Assembly (NCBI GenBank): GCA_964519905.1
Contig: CAZFLN010000005.1
Location: 1 to 64,000 of the forward strand
Direction of reading: 5' to 3'
DNA length: 64,000 bases
DNA from: CAZFLN01 sp964519905
Lineage (GTDB): Bacteria > Patescibacteriota > Microgenomatia > UBA1400 > UBA1396
The notes under the pieces were generated by a model. That model was not told where the DNA came from and did no database searches. It was given only the letters and a program-made list of their open reading frames with translations. Positions 18,001-26,129 of this stretch are shown in pieces. The stretch's first letter is position 1. Each line of letters opens with the position of its first letter. A program made the position numbers and the translations under genes.

Positions 18001-18492
18001 CAAACATTCGTAATCGGCGGAATTCTGAACAATATTCGCCAAGTTCGTACAAAAAAGAAAAACGAAAAAATGGCTTTTGGGACGATGGAGGACAGTTCTG
18101 GATCTATTCGTGTAGTCTGTTTCCCGAAAACCTATGTTCAGGCAGAAGCCTATTTCACCAATGACAATGCTGTTTTAGTGCGAGGAAAGCTGGACACCCG
18201 TGACGAAGAACCTCAAATTATTGCTGAGAAAGTATGGGTGCCATCACTGGTTGAGTCAGAATTAGAGGCGCAGTCTACACAAGTGATTGAGCTTGAAATT
18301 CCTCGCTCCACAGATAAAAAAATTCTGCAAGAAATTGGAGTGCTCTTAAAGAAATCACCTGGGAACTTCGCAGTTGATTTACTGCTTCCATCTGCCTCAG
18401 GAACCGGTGCGCCTCAAAAAATGCGACTCCCCTATAAGGTGGATTGGAAACCAGAATTAGAAAAGTACGTTAAAAAACTCCTGCAAACGTAG
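15024..18492 (+). CDS. dnaE: DNA polymerase III subunit alpha
   Basis: About 1150 aa with a small gap at 17585. Replicative polymerase. An N-terminal PHP domain (HLHVHTEYSLLDG, DHGTMYG) precedes the palm with catalytic acidic motif PDVDIDF near residues 390-400 and the GPGRGSAAGS nucleotide motif. The helix-hairpin-helix region follows, then after the gap an OB domain (FVIGGILNNIRQ to RVVCFPKTY). Starts 5 nt after gatB, so it is co-transcribed with the amidotransferase. The sequence on both sides of the N run joins as expected for DnaE (LAVR...DGPFHSF). Confidence 0.95.
17585..17594. other. Assembly gap (10 N)
   Basis: Scaffold join inside dnaE. The reading frame differs by one across the ten N, so the true gap length is a multiple of three, for example 9 or 12. 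Family comparison suggests only a few missing codons. Confidence 0.95.
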
Positions 18493-18503
18493 GATTTCGT
18501 TTC

Positions 18504-19667
18504 TCAATGTTGATGGTGGTGTGAGTGGAGAGTTTTTTTCTTGGATGCCTGAGGTGTATCAGACATAATTTGGGGCAAATGAAGGAGAGCGAACGCAGCA
18601 AAAAGCGTACTTATTGGAACGGCCAGAATCAGCCCAATTGAACCAGCTAATGTTCGAACAATTTCTTCCACAATTAACTCACTGTTGAGAATTGCCCACC
18701 ATGGTTGATTCCCTTCATTTAAGAGAAAGAGAATAAAGAGTGGAAGGTTTGCACTGGCATACGCCAAAATGAGCGTGTTGACGAGAGAAACAACATGCGT
18801 ACGGCCCACTCTGAGTGCACGCTCCCAGAGCTCTTGCATTTGCATGCCAGATTTAGCAAAAAAGAGCTCCTCTACGAGTGCGACTTGAGCCAAGCAAATA
18901 TCATCAAGAATTCCTAGTACCCCCAATAAAATTCCAGCCAAGAAAATTCCCTGCAATGGAAGTGCCAAAGCCCCAACTTGCAGGAACATAGCTTCTTCAC
19001 TTCCGAGTCCCGTTAAGTGGAGCGATTGGACAGCAGCTAAGGAGAGGAGTCCTACCAGAGTAAGCACTCCAAGTATTGAAAGAAGCGCAACATGGCTGGT
19101 TCTATTCACTCCATGTGATAGATAAATAGTTCCGGTTGCCACAACCATTGCCCAAATACTCGCGCCAAGAACCGGATCTCCTCCTTGCAGAAGCCAAGGG
19201 AGTAATCCACCCAAAAGACTGGCAAATGTGAGTGCCATTCCAAGAAGAGCTCGTAATCCTTGTGCCCCGGTGAGTGCCACAACCAGGAGCGTAAAGATCG
19301 AAAACAGAATTGCCACCCCAGTCAGTCGGTAGACATCGACGACGGATAAATCAGAACTTTCTTTACTCGTAGAGGCTACTAAAATGCTTTGTCCTGGTTT
19401 GAGAACTTGACTTGCTTGCAGTGGTTGAAAGTCTGAGCCATATTGAAGGGTGTGTGTCTCTCCTCCTGTTTCGATTTCGAGTGCTTGCCACACGCCGCCA
19501 GCGCTGAACTCATTTTCTGCGACGCTTTCTGTGACGCTGTCCACAACTTTTGCTCTCTGAAGCCCGTGCTTGGGAGAGAAAGCCCAGGCAAAACTACAGA
19601 GAAACACACCGAAAAGAAATGTTGCAAAAAGCGGTACTGAAAAGCCAGCAGGAAACCGAGTAGACAT
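18504..19667 (-). CDS. YibE/F family membrane protein
   Basis: 387 aa. A signal/anchor segment (about 8-30) is followed by a soluble extracytoplasmic part (about 35-110), then about seven transmembrane helices with the family signature GILGVLGILDDICLAQVALVEEL and GRTHVVSLVNTLILAYA. The C-terminus is His-rich (HSHHHQH). YibE/F proteins are multi-pass proteins of unknown transport role; the family assignment is firm, the function is not. Converges with dnaE (12-nt gap) and diverges from the MacA-like gene, sharing a -10 region with it. Confidence 0.85.
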   Translation of the reverse strand: MSTRFPAGFSVPLFATFLFGVFLCSFAWAFSPKHGLQRAKVVDSVTESVAENEFSAGGVWQALEIETGGETHTLQYGSDFQPLQASQVLKPGQSILVASTSKESSDLSVVDVYRLTGVAILFSIFTLLVVALTGAQGLRALLGMALTFASLLGGLLPWLLQGGDPVLGASIWAMVVATGTIYLSHGVNRTSHVALLSILGVLTLVGLLSLAAVQSLHLTGLGSEEAMFLQVGALALPLQGIFLAGILLGVLGILDDICLAQVALVEELFFAKSGMQMQELWERALRVGRTHVVSLVNTLILAYASANLPLFILFLLNEGNQPWWAILNSELIVEEIVRTLAGSIGLILAVPISTLFAAFALLHLPQIMSDTPQASKKKTLHSHHHQH

Positions 19668-19673
19668 GTGGTT

Positions 19674-19680
19674 TATACTA
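19674..19680. promoter_or_regulatory. Shared bidirectional -10 (TATACTA)
   Basis: On the plus strand TATACT (19674-19679) ends 6 nt before ATG 19686. On the minus strand TAGTAT (19680-19675) ends 7 nt before the YibE/F ATG at 19667. One near-symmetric sequence can therefore serve two opposite leaderless transcripts. Confidence 0.5.
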
Positions 19681-19685
19681 TCATG

Positions 19686-20705
19686 ATGAAGATTCCAAAG
19701 TTTTTTAAAGAAGGTTGGGGCCGTTGGGTTGCCTTACTTGCTATTGTTGTACTGATTGGTGGCGGCATTTGGTGGAGCCGATCTGGAGAAACAGAAGTAG
19801 TTCAGACTATTCAGCCGGAGTATAAGGATCTGGAAGAGATTCTTGAATTTTCTGGTGTGACTGATGCCAGTGAACGAGTCGCTCAGCATTTTGCTGGTGG
19901 TGGGAAATTGGTGTATGTAGGCGCAAAATCTGGTGAAGTGGTAAAGAAGTGGCAAACACTTGCCACGATTGATGCCCGATCGGCTCAAAAGAGTCTTCAG
20001 AAAAACCTGAATACCTATGAATCGCAAAGGCTTCTGTTCGAAAATATTGGTGATGAGAGAAAAGATCGAGTTCTTTCTGAAGAAGAACGTCGCTTAGCTC
20101 AACGAGATCAACTTGATCTTGAGCAGACTGTTTTGAGTGTGGAGATGCAGTCTATTTCCATAGAAGACTCTCGTTTAAGCTCTCCGATTGATGGAATTTT
20201 ACTCAAAGCTCCTTCCGCCGTAGTGGGAACAAATATTGGTCCAGCCGATGGCTATGAAGTATTTAATCCGAAAACAATTTTCTTCCGTGCGTATGTGGAT
20301 GAAATTGATGTTTCTCGGGTATACGTTGGACAAACTGCCAAGATACGACTCGACGCTTTTTCAGATCAAGAATTTTCCGGAACAGTTCAGAAAGTCTCAT
20401 ATGCGAGTACGAGTTTAAGCACCGGCGGAACGGTTTTTCCGATTGAGGTGATGTTTACACTTGATCCAGCGGAGCAAGGTTTCCGTTTAGGGATGAATGG
20501 CGATGTTTCTTTGTTGCTTGAAAAGCGTACGAATGTTTTGAGTGTCCCGATTGAAACTGTCAGTACCAAAGAAGGAAAGAACTTCGTTTCTGTTCTAGTT
20601 GGTGAAGAAGTACAAGAGCGTGAGGTGGAAATCGGTCTAGAAACTGATACCTCAGTAGAAATTGTGTCTGGAATCACTGTAAATGATCTGGTGGTCATGC
20701 CATGA
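19686..20705 (+). CDS. MacA-like periplasmic adaptor (HlyD family)
   Basis: About 339 aa. One N-terminal transmembrane segment (about 14-33), then a biotinyl-lipoyl-like half domain (GGGKLVYVGAKSGEVVKKWQ), a short coiled hairpin (about 95-145), the second lipoyl half (SPIDGILLKAPSAVVG) and a beta-barrel (VYVGQTAKIRLDAF). ATG at 19686 lies 6 nt after the -10; ATG 19683 is an alternative. Adaptor of an ABC exporter with the next two genes, coupled by an ATGA overlap. The hairpin is too short to reach an outer-membrane TolC-type channel. Confidence 0.85.
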   Translation: MKIPKFFKEGWGRWVALLAIVVLIGGGIWWSRSGETEVVQTIQPEYKDLEEILEFSGVTDASERVAQHFAGGGKLVYVGAKSGEVVKKWQTLATIDARSAQKSLQKNLNTYESQRLLFENIGDERKDRVLSEEERRLAQRDQLDLEQTVLSVEMQSISIEDSRLSSPIDGILLKAPSAVVGTNIGPADGYEVFNPKTIFFRAYVDEIDVSRVYVGQTAKIRLDAFSDQEFSGTVQKVSYASTSLSTGGTVFPIEVMFTLDPAEQGFRLGMNGDVSLLLEKRTNVLSVPIETVSTKEGKNFVSVLVGEEVQEREVEIGLETDTSVEIVSGITVNDLVVMP

Positions 20706-21412
20706 GCGAGGCCGTTCTCCAGTTACGAGCGGTAAAGAAAGAGTATTGGCTTGGTGATCAAAAAATCAGAGCCTTACGTGGTGTTGATCTTGATGTTCAC
20801 TCCGGCGAGTTTGTGGCGATTATGGGTCCATCTGGTTCTGGGAAGTCGACTTTGTTGCAGATTTCTTCATTATTAGACTCTCCGACCTCTGGCACGGTAA
20901 AGCTGGAGGGAAAAGAAGTCAGTCAGTATACAGAGCCGCAATTGGCTTTGGTCCGGAATCGGTCAATTGGATTTGTCTTTCAACAGTTTAATTTGCTGCC
21001 AAAAACCTCCGCTCTCGATAACGTTGCGCTACCACTGATTTACGGTGGCGTTCCGGCCAAAGAGCGAATCAAACGTGCAAAAGCAATTCTGGAACGCGTT
21101 GGGCTGGGAGAGCGTATGGGAAATACACGTGCCCAGATGAGTGGTGGCCAGCAGCAGAGAGTGGCTATTGCGCGTGCTCTGGTAACGGAGCCATCACTTG
21201 TTTTTGCGGACGAACCGACAGGAAACCTTGATTCTAAATCTGGCGACGAAATTATGGACCTTTTTTTGCAGCTGCACAAAGAAGGAAAAACGATTGTTAT
21301 GGTGACACACGAAGAAGATGTGGCCGCATTTGCTGAACGAGTGATTCGTGTCAAAGATGGCCAAATTATTTCAGATAAAAAACAGAAGCAGCGAAAGTCA
21401 TCCTCAACATGA
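20702..21412 (+). CDS. MacB-type ABC transporter ATPase
   Basis: 236 aa. Walker A GPSGSGKST, Q-loop FVFQQFN, signature MSGGQQQRVAIARAL, Walker B LVFADEPTGNLD and H-loop VTHEED are all present. A Lys-rich tail follows. Energises the adjoining permease; LolD/MacB-type rather than an importer ATPase. Overlaps both neighbours by 4 nt. Confidence 0.93.
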   Translation: MSEAVLQLRAVKKEYWLGDQKIRALRGVDLDVHSGEFVAIMGPSGSGKSTLLQISSLLDSPTSGTVKLEGKEVSQYTEPQLALVRNRSIGFVFQQFNLLPKTSALDNVALPLIYGGVPAKERIKRAKAILERVGLGERMGNTRAQMSGGQQQRVAIARALVTEPSLVFADEPTGNLDSKSGDEIMDLFLQLHKEGKTIVMVTHEEDVAAFAERVIRVKDGQIISDKKQKQRKSSST

Positions 21413-22641
21413 TGTCTCAATGGTTGAATACCGCGAAAGTTTCGTTCCAGGCGATTCTCACGAATAAAACTCGTTCGATTCTCACCATGCTTGGCGTGAT
21501 TATTGGCGTTGGTTCCGTGATTTTGCTTACTTCTATTGGTTCCGGCTTGCAGAGTTTTATCGAAGAGCAGTTTGAATCTTTGGGATCAAACAGTGTGGTT
21601 GTGTATCCCTTTAAGGTATTTAACGAACAGGGTGGATTCTCTGATCAAGATGAGCAGATGGCGAGTCTCAGTAATCCGAACTTTAAAATGAGCGACATTA
21701 ATGCATTGCGCCGAAATCGTTCCATTGTGGCCGGCATTATGCCAGAAGCAAGTGCGCCTGAACGAGTGTCTTTCCAAGACACCAGTATTCGCGCCACGAT
21801 TGTTGGAACGACGCAGGATTATCAAGTTATTCGGAATACAAAAGCAGAAAAAGGACGATTTTTCTCGAAGGAGGAAGAATCTGCAAACGCTCGGGTGGCA
21901 GTCCTCGGCTATAAAGTTGCTCAAGATGTTTTTGGAAATGTTGATCCAGTGAATAAAACCGTGCGTATTGGAAGTAGTCGATATCGAGTCGTTGGCGTGG
22001 CAGAAGAAAAAGGTGGCGGCTTTGGTGGTCCCAGTTTTGACAGCTATGTTTTTATTCCGATTGAAACATACTTCCAACAATTTACGGTAGAGAGTTTCTC
22101 AAGTATTGTTCTCCAGGCAAGATCGAAGGATGACGTTCCCAAAGTTATCGAGGCAGTGAAGTACTACTTCACCGAGGTACAGGGTCGGAAGGAAGATGAA
22201 TTTGAGGTATTTGATCAACAACAAATTCTTGATTCAATTAACGAAATTCTTGGTATCTTAACACTTGGGCTCGGAGGAATTGCTGCGATTTCCCTGGTGG
22301 TTGGCGGGATTGGCATTATGAATATTATGCTGGTTTCTGTCACAGAGCGGACGCGAGAAATCGGCTTACGAAAAGCACTTGGTGCGACGCCGAATCAGAT
22401 TCTCGTGCAGTTTTTGATTGAGTCAGCACTTCTTTCTTTTTTGGGCGGATTTATTGGGGTAATGGTGGCGGCATTTTTTGCATTTTTGATTCGATTTTTT
22501 GCTGATTTCCCAACTCGGATTACGCCTGATTCCGTACTTTTGGCTTTTGGTGTATCAATTGGCGTGGGTCTTATTTTTGGTGTGGCCCCGGCTCGAAAAG
22601 CGAGTCAAATGTCTCCGATCGAGGCTTTGCGTACCGAGTAG
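21409..22641 (+). CDS. MacB-type ABC transporter permease
   Basis: 410 aa. First transmembrane segment at about 25-47 after the motif AILTNKTRSILTMLGVIIGV, a large extracytoplasmic MacB core domain (about 50-275), then three C-terminal segments forming the FtsX-like domain, with GIMNIMLVSVTERTREIGLRKALGA as the conserved coupling loop. With the two genes before it, it forms an exporter or mechanotransmission complex; the substrate (lipid, peptide or drug) is not deducible. Start at 21409 (ATGATG). Confidence 0.93.
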   Translation: MMSQWLNTAKVSFQAILTNKTRSILTMLGVIIGVGSVILLTSIGSGLQSFIEEQFESLGSNSVVVYPFKVFNEQGGFSDQDEQMASLSNPNFKMSDINALRRNRSIVAGIMPEASAPERVSFQDTSIRATIVGTTQDYQVIRNTKAEKGRFFSKEEESANARVAVLGYKVAQDVFGNVDPVNKTVRIGSSRYRVVGVAEEKGGGFGGPSFDSYVFIPIETYFQQFTVESFSSIVLQARSKDDVPKVIEAVKYYFTEVQGRKEDEFEVFDQQQILDSINEILGILTLGLGGIAAISLVVGGIGIMNIMLVSVTERTREIGLRKALGATPNQILVQFLIESALLSFLGGFIGVMVAAFFAFLIRFFADFPTRITPDSVLLAFGVSIGVGLIFGVAPARKASQMSPIEALRTE

Positions 22642-22650
22642 CAAACTTGA

Positions 22651-22656
22651 TATACT
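22651..22656 (+). promoter_or_regulatory. -10 of gene 22663
   Basis: TATACT ending 6 nt before ATG 22663, preceded by CTTGA. Leaderless transcript predicted. Confidence 0.55.
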
Positions 22657-22662
22657 GATTTC

Positions 22663-23151
22663 ATGAACGGAAAACTTGTTCTCTGGATTATCTGTGCCGT
22701 CCTGATTTGTGCTGGCGGAGTGTTTTTATTCTCTCAGTATGCGGCTGGTGCGTTTGGGCAAGGTATCGCGTTGTCACTTCCTGCTGTGACTGGCTCAGCC
22801 GTGCCAAACACTCAAGATTTATCTGGAGAGGTGCAGGAGTCAGTGCGCGGAATCGATCGTTCACTTGCCTCTCAAATTCGTCATTGGCGAGAAGAGGGGT
22901 GGCAAGCACCAGCAATTTTGAGCGCTGTTACTGAGTCTGTTGAGCAAGCAAGTGAGACCACTGTTTCTGCTACCGTGAGTACCACTCCTGGAGAAGTGTG
23001 GCAGTCGTTTCGAGATCAGGGAGCACAGGCAGCTTTGGGTGAAGTGTTGGGAACCACAGAGGTTTCTGTCAATGCGGTGACTCAGAATGCCGTGAATGAG
23101 GCGCGATACCAGTATTGTTTAGGTGTGGTTGACGCCTATGAGCGCCGATAA
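22663..23151 (+). CDS. Secreted or membrane-anchored hypothetical protein
   Basis: 162 aa. A hydrophobic N-terminal segment (about 5-25, LVLWIICAVLICAGGVFLF) is a signal anchor or uncleaved signal peptide. The rest is polar, Thr/Ser/Glu/Val-rich and probably helical, ending with one Cys (YQYCLGVVDAYERR). No family recognised. Its own -10 suggests independent expression between the exporter and prfB. Confidence 0.6.
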   Translation: MNGKLVLWIICAVLICAGGVFLFSQYAAGAFGQGIALSLPAVTGSAVPNTQDLSGEVQESVRGIDRSLASQIRHWREEGWQAPAILSAVTESVEQASETTVSATVSTTPGEVWQSFRDQGAQAALGEVLGTTEVSVNAVTQNAVNEARYQYCLGVVDAYERR

Positions 23152-23163
23152 TTTTTCTCCTGG

Positions 23164-23169
23164 TATACT
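23164..23169 (+). promoter_or_regulatory. -10 of prfB
   Basis: TGG-TATACT 38 nt before the prfB ATG; the transcript would have a leader of about 30 nt without a strong ribosome site. Confidence 0.4.
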
Positions 23170-23207
23170 ATCCCTACACTCAGAATGAGTCAGTAAGAAT
23201 AATTGCT

Positions 23208-24320
23208 ATGATGCTTTCCAAAGAAATGAATGAGCGCTTGGCGCAAGTAACCGATAAGGCGCACAGTTTGTTGTCTTCCGCGCCTCTAGAAGATTTACAG
23301 CGCCAGTCTCGAGAGTTAGAGTCTGAAACCTTTGCACCAGATTTTTGGAATCAGCCTCAAGTTGCCGCAAAAACACAGCAGAAATTATCAGCCACGCAGG
23401 CAGAAATAACTCAGTGGGAAAAGCTCGCTACGGAGCTCGAAGAAATTTCTTTGACACAAGAACTTTTAGATGAAACAGAAGATGAGTCTGTCTTGGTGGA
23501 GCTCGAGACGAGAATTGGGAGTTTGGAGCGACTCACTCGAAGTGTTGAACTGCAGACGTATCTCTCTGGACCGTTTGATCGCAATGACGCTCTGGTCTCG
23601 ATTCACTCTGGCCAAGGCGGCACAGAAGCCATGGACTGGGCCAGTATGCTCCAGCGAATGTATGTGCGATATTTTCAGCGAAAAGGCTGGAAGTATGATC
23701 TTCTCGAGGAAAGCCGGGGAGAAGAGGCTGGGATAAAAAGTGCTGTCTATTTGGTCCATGGTTCGTATGCCTATGGTTACATGAAGGGTGAGTTCGGCAC
23801 CCATCGCCTGGTACGTCAAAGCCCATTTAACGCGGATGGATTGAGACAAACTTCGTTTGCCGGTATAGAGGTTATGCCCGCATTTGATGATGATGACACG
23901 AGTATTGAAGTGAAGCCCGATGATCTAGAATGGTCATTTAGTAGATCCGGTGGAAAGGGTGGGCAGAACGTCAACAAAGTGAGTACCGCGGTGACTCTTC
24001 GCCACACACCAACTGGCTTAGTTGTTCACTCACGTCAAGAGCGAAGCCAAGAACAGAATCGGAAAATTGCTTTGCAGTTATTAAAAGGCTTGTTGGCTGA
24101 TCAGGCGGAAAAAGAACGTCGTGCCCAATTGGCCAGTATTAAAGGAGATCACACCCAAGCCTCTTGGGGAAATCAGATTCGAAACTATGTTTTGCATCCC
24201 TATAAATTGGTGAAGGACACCAGAACTGGTGTTGAGACTTCTGATACGGAAGCAGTTTTGGATGGGGAGATTGATGATTTTATTTTTGCTGAGTTAAAGG
24301 ACTCTCCTTTAGGCCTATAG
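23208..24320 (+). CDS. prfB: Peptide chain release factor 2
   Basis: 370 aa. Terminates translation at UGA and UAA. The stop-codon-reading SPF motif (VRQSPFNADG) and the catalytic GGQ (GKGGQNVNK) are present. The frame is continuous from the N-terminus, so the programmed +1 frameshift found in many prfB genes is absent. TGA being used as stop across the window agrees. The last codons (KDSPLGL and the TAG stop) lie within a 24-bp inverted-repeat arm, so the natural end may have been altered by that element. Start is ATG 23208 or 23211. Confidence 0.95.
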   Translation: MMLSKEMNERLAQVTDKAHSLLSSAPLEDLQRQSRELESETFAPDFWNQPQVAAKTQQKLSATQAEITQWEKLATELEEISLTQELLDETEDESVLVELETRIGSLERLTRSVELQTYLSGPFDRNDALVSIHSGQGGTEAMDWASMLQRMYVRYFQRKGWKYDLLEESRGEEAGIKSAVYLVHGSYAYGYMKGEFGTHRLVRQSPFNADGLRQTSFAGIEVMPAFDDDDTSIEVKPDDLEWSFSRSGGKGGQNVNKVSTAVTLRHTPTGLVVHSRQERSQEQNRKIALQLLKGLLADQAEKERRAQLASIKGDHTQASWGNQIRNYVLHPYKLVKDTRTGVETSDTEAVLDGEIDDFIFAELKDSPLGL

Positions 24321-24517
24321 TTTTATGTTGCGGTAAAAGTCTGTTTGAGAGATCATTTTCTCTGGAGTTATTAATGCTTCCATTCAAAATTTGCGGAAAT
24401 GATTGTGGTTAGTGGTCTATTTGCTTTTTTTAATTCGTTAAATAGAAAATAGATTTTTTGTCCTTGAGAAGATTAATTTCCGCAAATTTGTTTTATAGGC
24501 CTAAAGGAGAGTCCTTT
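24296..24517. repeat. Composite palindromic element at the end of prfB
   Basis: Perfect 24-bp inverted repeats at 24296-24319 and 24494-24517 enclose 174 bp. Inside, a second perfect inverted repeat of 14 bp (AAATTTGCGGAAAT at 24387-24400, inverse at 24476-24489) is nested. No ORF is inside. The inner ends of the outer arms carry CTTTAGGCCTATA, shared with the lemA flanks, while the outer halves (AAAGGACTCTCC) differ. It resembles a small non-autonomous mobile element; no transposase is seen. Confidence 0.75.
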
Positions 24518-24553
24518 GCATCTTCGCATCTTGGCTCCCAGTCAAAAATTTGC

Positions 24554-24559
24554 TACAGT
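24554..24559 (+). promoter_or_regulatory. -10 of gene 24567
   Basis: TGC-TACAGT ending 7 nt before ATG 24567; leaderless transcript predicted. Confidence 0.5.
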
Positions 24560-24566
24560 AATCTCT

Positions 24567-25277
24567 ATGTCATTTCAGCGTGTCACCGTTCAAACTACCA
24601 AGAAAAATTCAACTCAGACAGCGGACACTGTCGCTTCACGAGTAGACGTTTCTGGTAAAACCGCCAAGTCTACATCTTCGTTTCAACCTCGACGGGGTTC
24701 ATTCTCCGAAGGGTCTCCTACGAATCTCGAACAGAACAACACTGAATCAATGAATCAAAATCTCAGTCAGAAGTCACGTCGTTCAGAAGGGAAAGATATG
24801 CCAAAGTTTGCCACCAAGAAAGTTATCACTCTCGCTATCGCGGGAGCGGTCGTTTTTGGAATTGTTACTGGCGGAGCTGGAGCATTTATCTCTCGCCAAA
24901 CTAGTACTTCCCAAGTTGCCTCAGACTCAACTGGCACTGAGACCAGTGTTATTCCAGATTCAGCAGTGAAAGTTGGTGCGGTATTTGGCGTTTCAGATCA
25001 GAGTACCTTTAGTGATGACACGGAAGGCGTTATTATCCTCGGCGGTTTGGCTGGAGAAGGCTCTCACACCTTGTTACGCCCAGGTGGTGTGAGTCAAAAT
25101 GTGTATCTTACTTCTTCTGTTGTTGACCTTGGACAGTTTGAAAATATGCGTGTTCGTATTTGGGGAGAAACATTCAAGGGTCAAAAAGCCGGATGGTTGA
25201 TGGATGTCGGACGCGTTGAAGTCATGGAGCTTGGCGCAGAGCTTCCAGAGTGGTACCAGAAACAGCAAGGTCAGTAA
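24567..25277 (+). CDS. Single-pass membrane protein, function unknown
   Basis: 236 aa. A long low-complexity cytoplasmic N-terminus (about 1-80, Ser/Thr/Asn-rich) leads to one transmembrane segment (about 92-112, ITLAIAGAVVFGIVTGGAGAF). The extracytoplasmic C-terminal domain (about 130-236) looks like a small beta domain (VIILGGLAGEGSHTLLRPGG and LGQFENMRVRIWGETF). I start it at ATG 24567, right after its -10, although the frame opens further upstream inside the repeat. No family recognised. It precedes ftsE by 27 nt and may act with the division block. Confidence 0.7.
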   Translation: MSFQRVTVQTTKKNSTQTADTVASRVDVSGKTAKSTSSFQPRRGSFSEGSPTNLEQNNTESMNQNLSQKSRRSEGKDMPKFATKKVITLAIAGAVVFGIVTGGAGAFISRQTSTSQVASDSTGTETSVIPDSAVKVGAVFGVSDQSTFSDDTEGVIILGGLAGEGSHTLLRPGGVSQNVYLTSSVVDLGQFENMRVRIWGETFKGQKAGWLMDVGRVEVMELGAELPEWYQKQQGQ

Positions 25278-25304
25278 ACTAAAAAACCAGGAAATTAGGA
25301 AACA

Positions 25305-26129
25305 ATGATATTGTTCGATCAAGTCAGCAAGGTTTTCCCAAATGGATATGTTGGCTTAGATGAAGTGAGCTTCGAGATCAACCCTGGCACATTGACCTAT
25401 ATTACTGGCGAATCTGGTGCTGGAAAAACAACGCTCATGCGTTTGATGATTCGAGAAATGATGCCGACAGAGGGTGAAATATTTATTGATGGCGAATCTT
25501 TGTTGCGACTTCCGCTCAGTAAAGTTCCTTATTTGCGACGAAAAGTTTCGGTTGTGTTCCAAGACTTTAAGCTCATCCCAGAACGGACCGTTGCTGAGAA
25601 CATTGATCTGGTCCTTGAAATTGCTGGTATGTCTAGTCGTCAGCGACCGCAACGCATTGAAGAGGTGTTAAGCCTGGTTGAACTCCAAGACCGTTTAGAT
25701 TTATTTCCAGTTCAGCTTTCTGGCGGAGAGCTCCAGCGAGTTGCTTTTGCTCGCGCGCTTTCGACTACGCCAAGCGTTATTTTTGCCGATGAGCCAACCG
25801 GGAACTTAGACCCTCAAACTGGTTCAGACATTGGTGATCTTATTGAAAAGATCGTGTCACTTGGCACAACTGTCTTAGTCGCTACGCATGATCAAAATCT
25901 GCTGGCTCAGCATCCCGACGCCCGAATTCTGACGTTGAAACAGGGTCGACTCGCGAAAGATTCAGCCGCCAAACCAGTTACTGAAGAAAGTATTGATTCT
26001 TCTGAAGAAAAGAAAAGTTCTTCAAAAAAGAAGAATAAAAAAGCTGCGGATGGAGAGTCTTCCTCAGAATTTCTTGAGCAGTCTGATTCAGACCATTCAG
26101 ATGGAAAAGAAGAAAAGGAGTCTGAATGA
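25305..26129 (+). CDS. ftsE: Cell division ATP-binding protein FtsE
   Basis: 274 aa. Walker A GESGAGKTT, Q-loop VVFQDFK, signature LSGGELQRVAFARAL and Walker B VIFADEPTGNLD are present. It drives FtsX to control septal wall hydrolysis. The ATPase core ends near residue 222; the last 50 residues are a low-complexity Ser/Glu/Lys tail not usual in FtsE. AGGAAACA precedes the ATG. Overlaps ftsX by 4 nt and is followed by the M23 partner. Confidence 0.93.
   Translation: MILFDQVSKVFPNGYVGLDEVSFEINPGTLTYITGESGAGKTTLMRLMIREMMPTEGEIFIDGESLLRLPLSKVPYLRRKVSVVFQDFKLIPERTVAENIDLVLEIAGMSSRQRPQRIEEVLSLVELQDRLDLFPVQLSGGELQRVAFARALSTTPSVIFADEPTGNLDPQTGSDIGDLIEKIVSLGTTVLVATHDQNLLAQHPDARILTLKQGRLAKDSAAKPVTEESIDSSEEKKSSSKKKNKKAADGESSSEFLEQSDSDHSDGKEEKESE

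Noticed and set aside
23160..23300. Programmed +1 frameshift in prfB
   Set aside because: The frame is continuous from ATG through the N-terminal domain; no CTT-TGA slip site is needed or seen.
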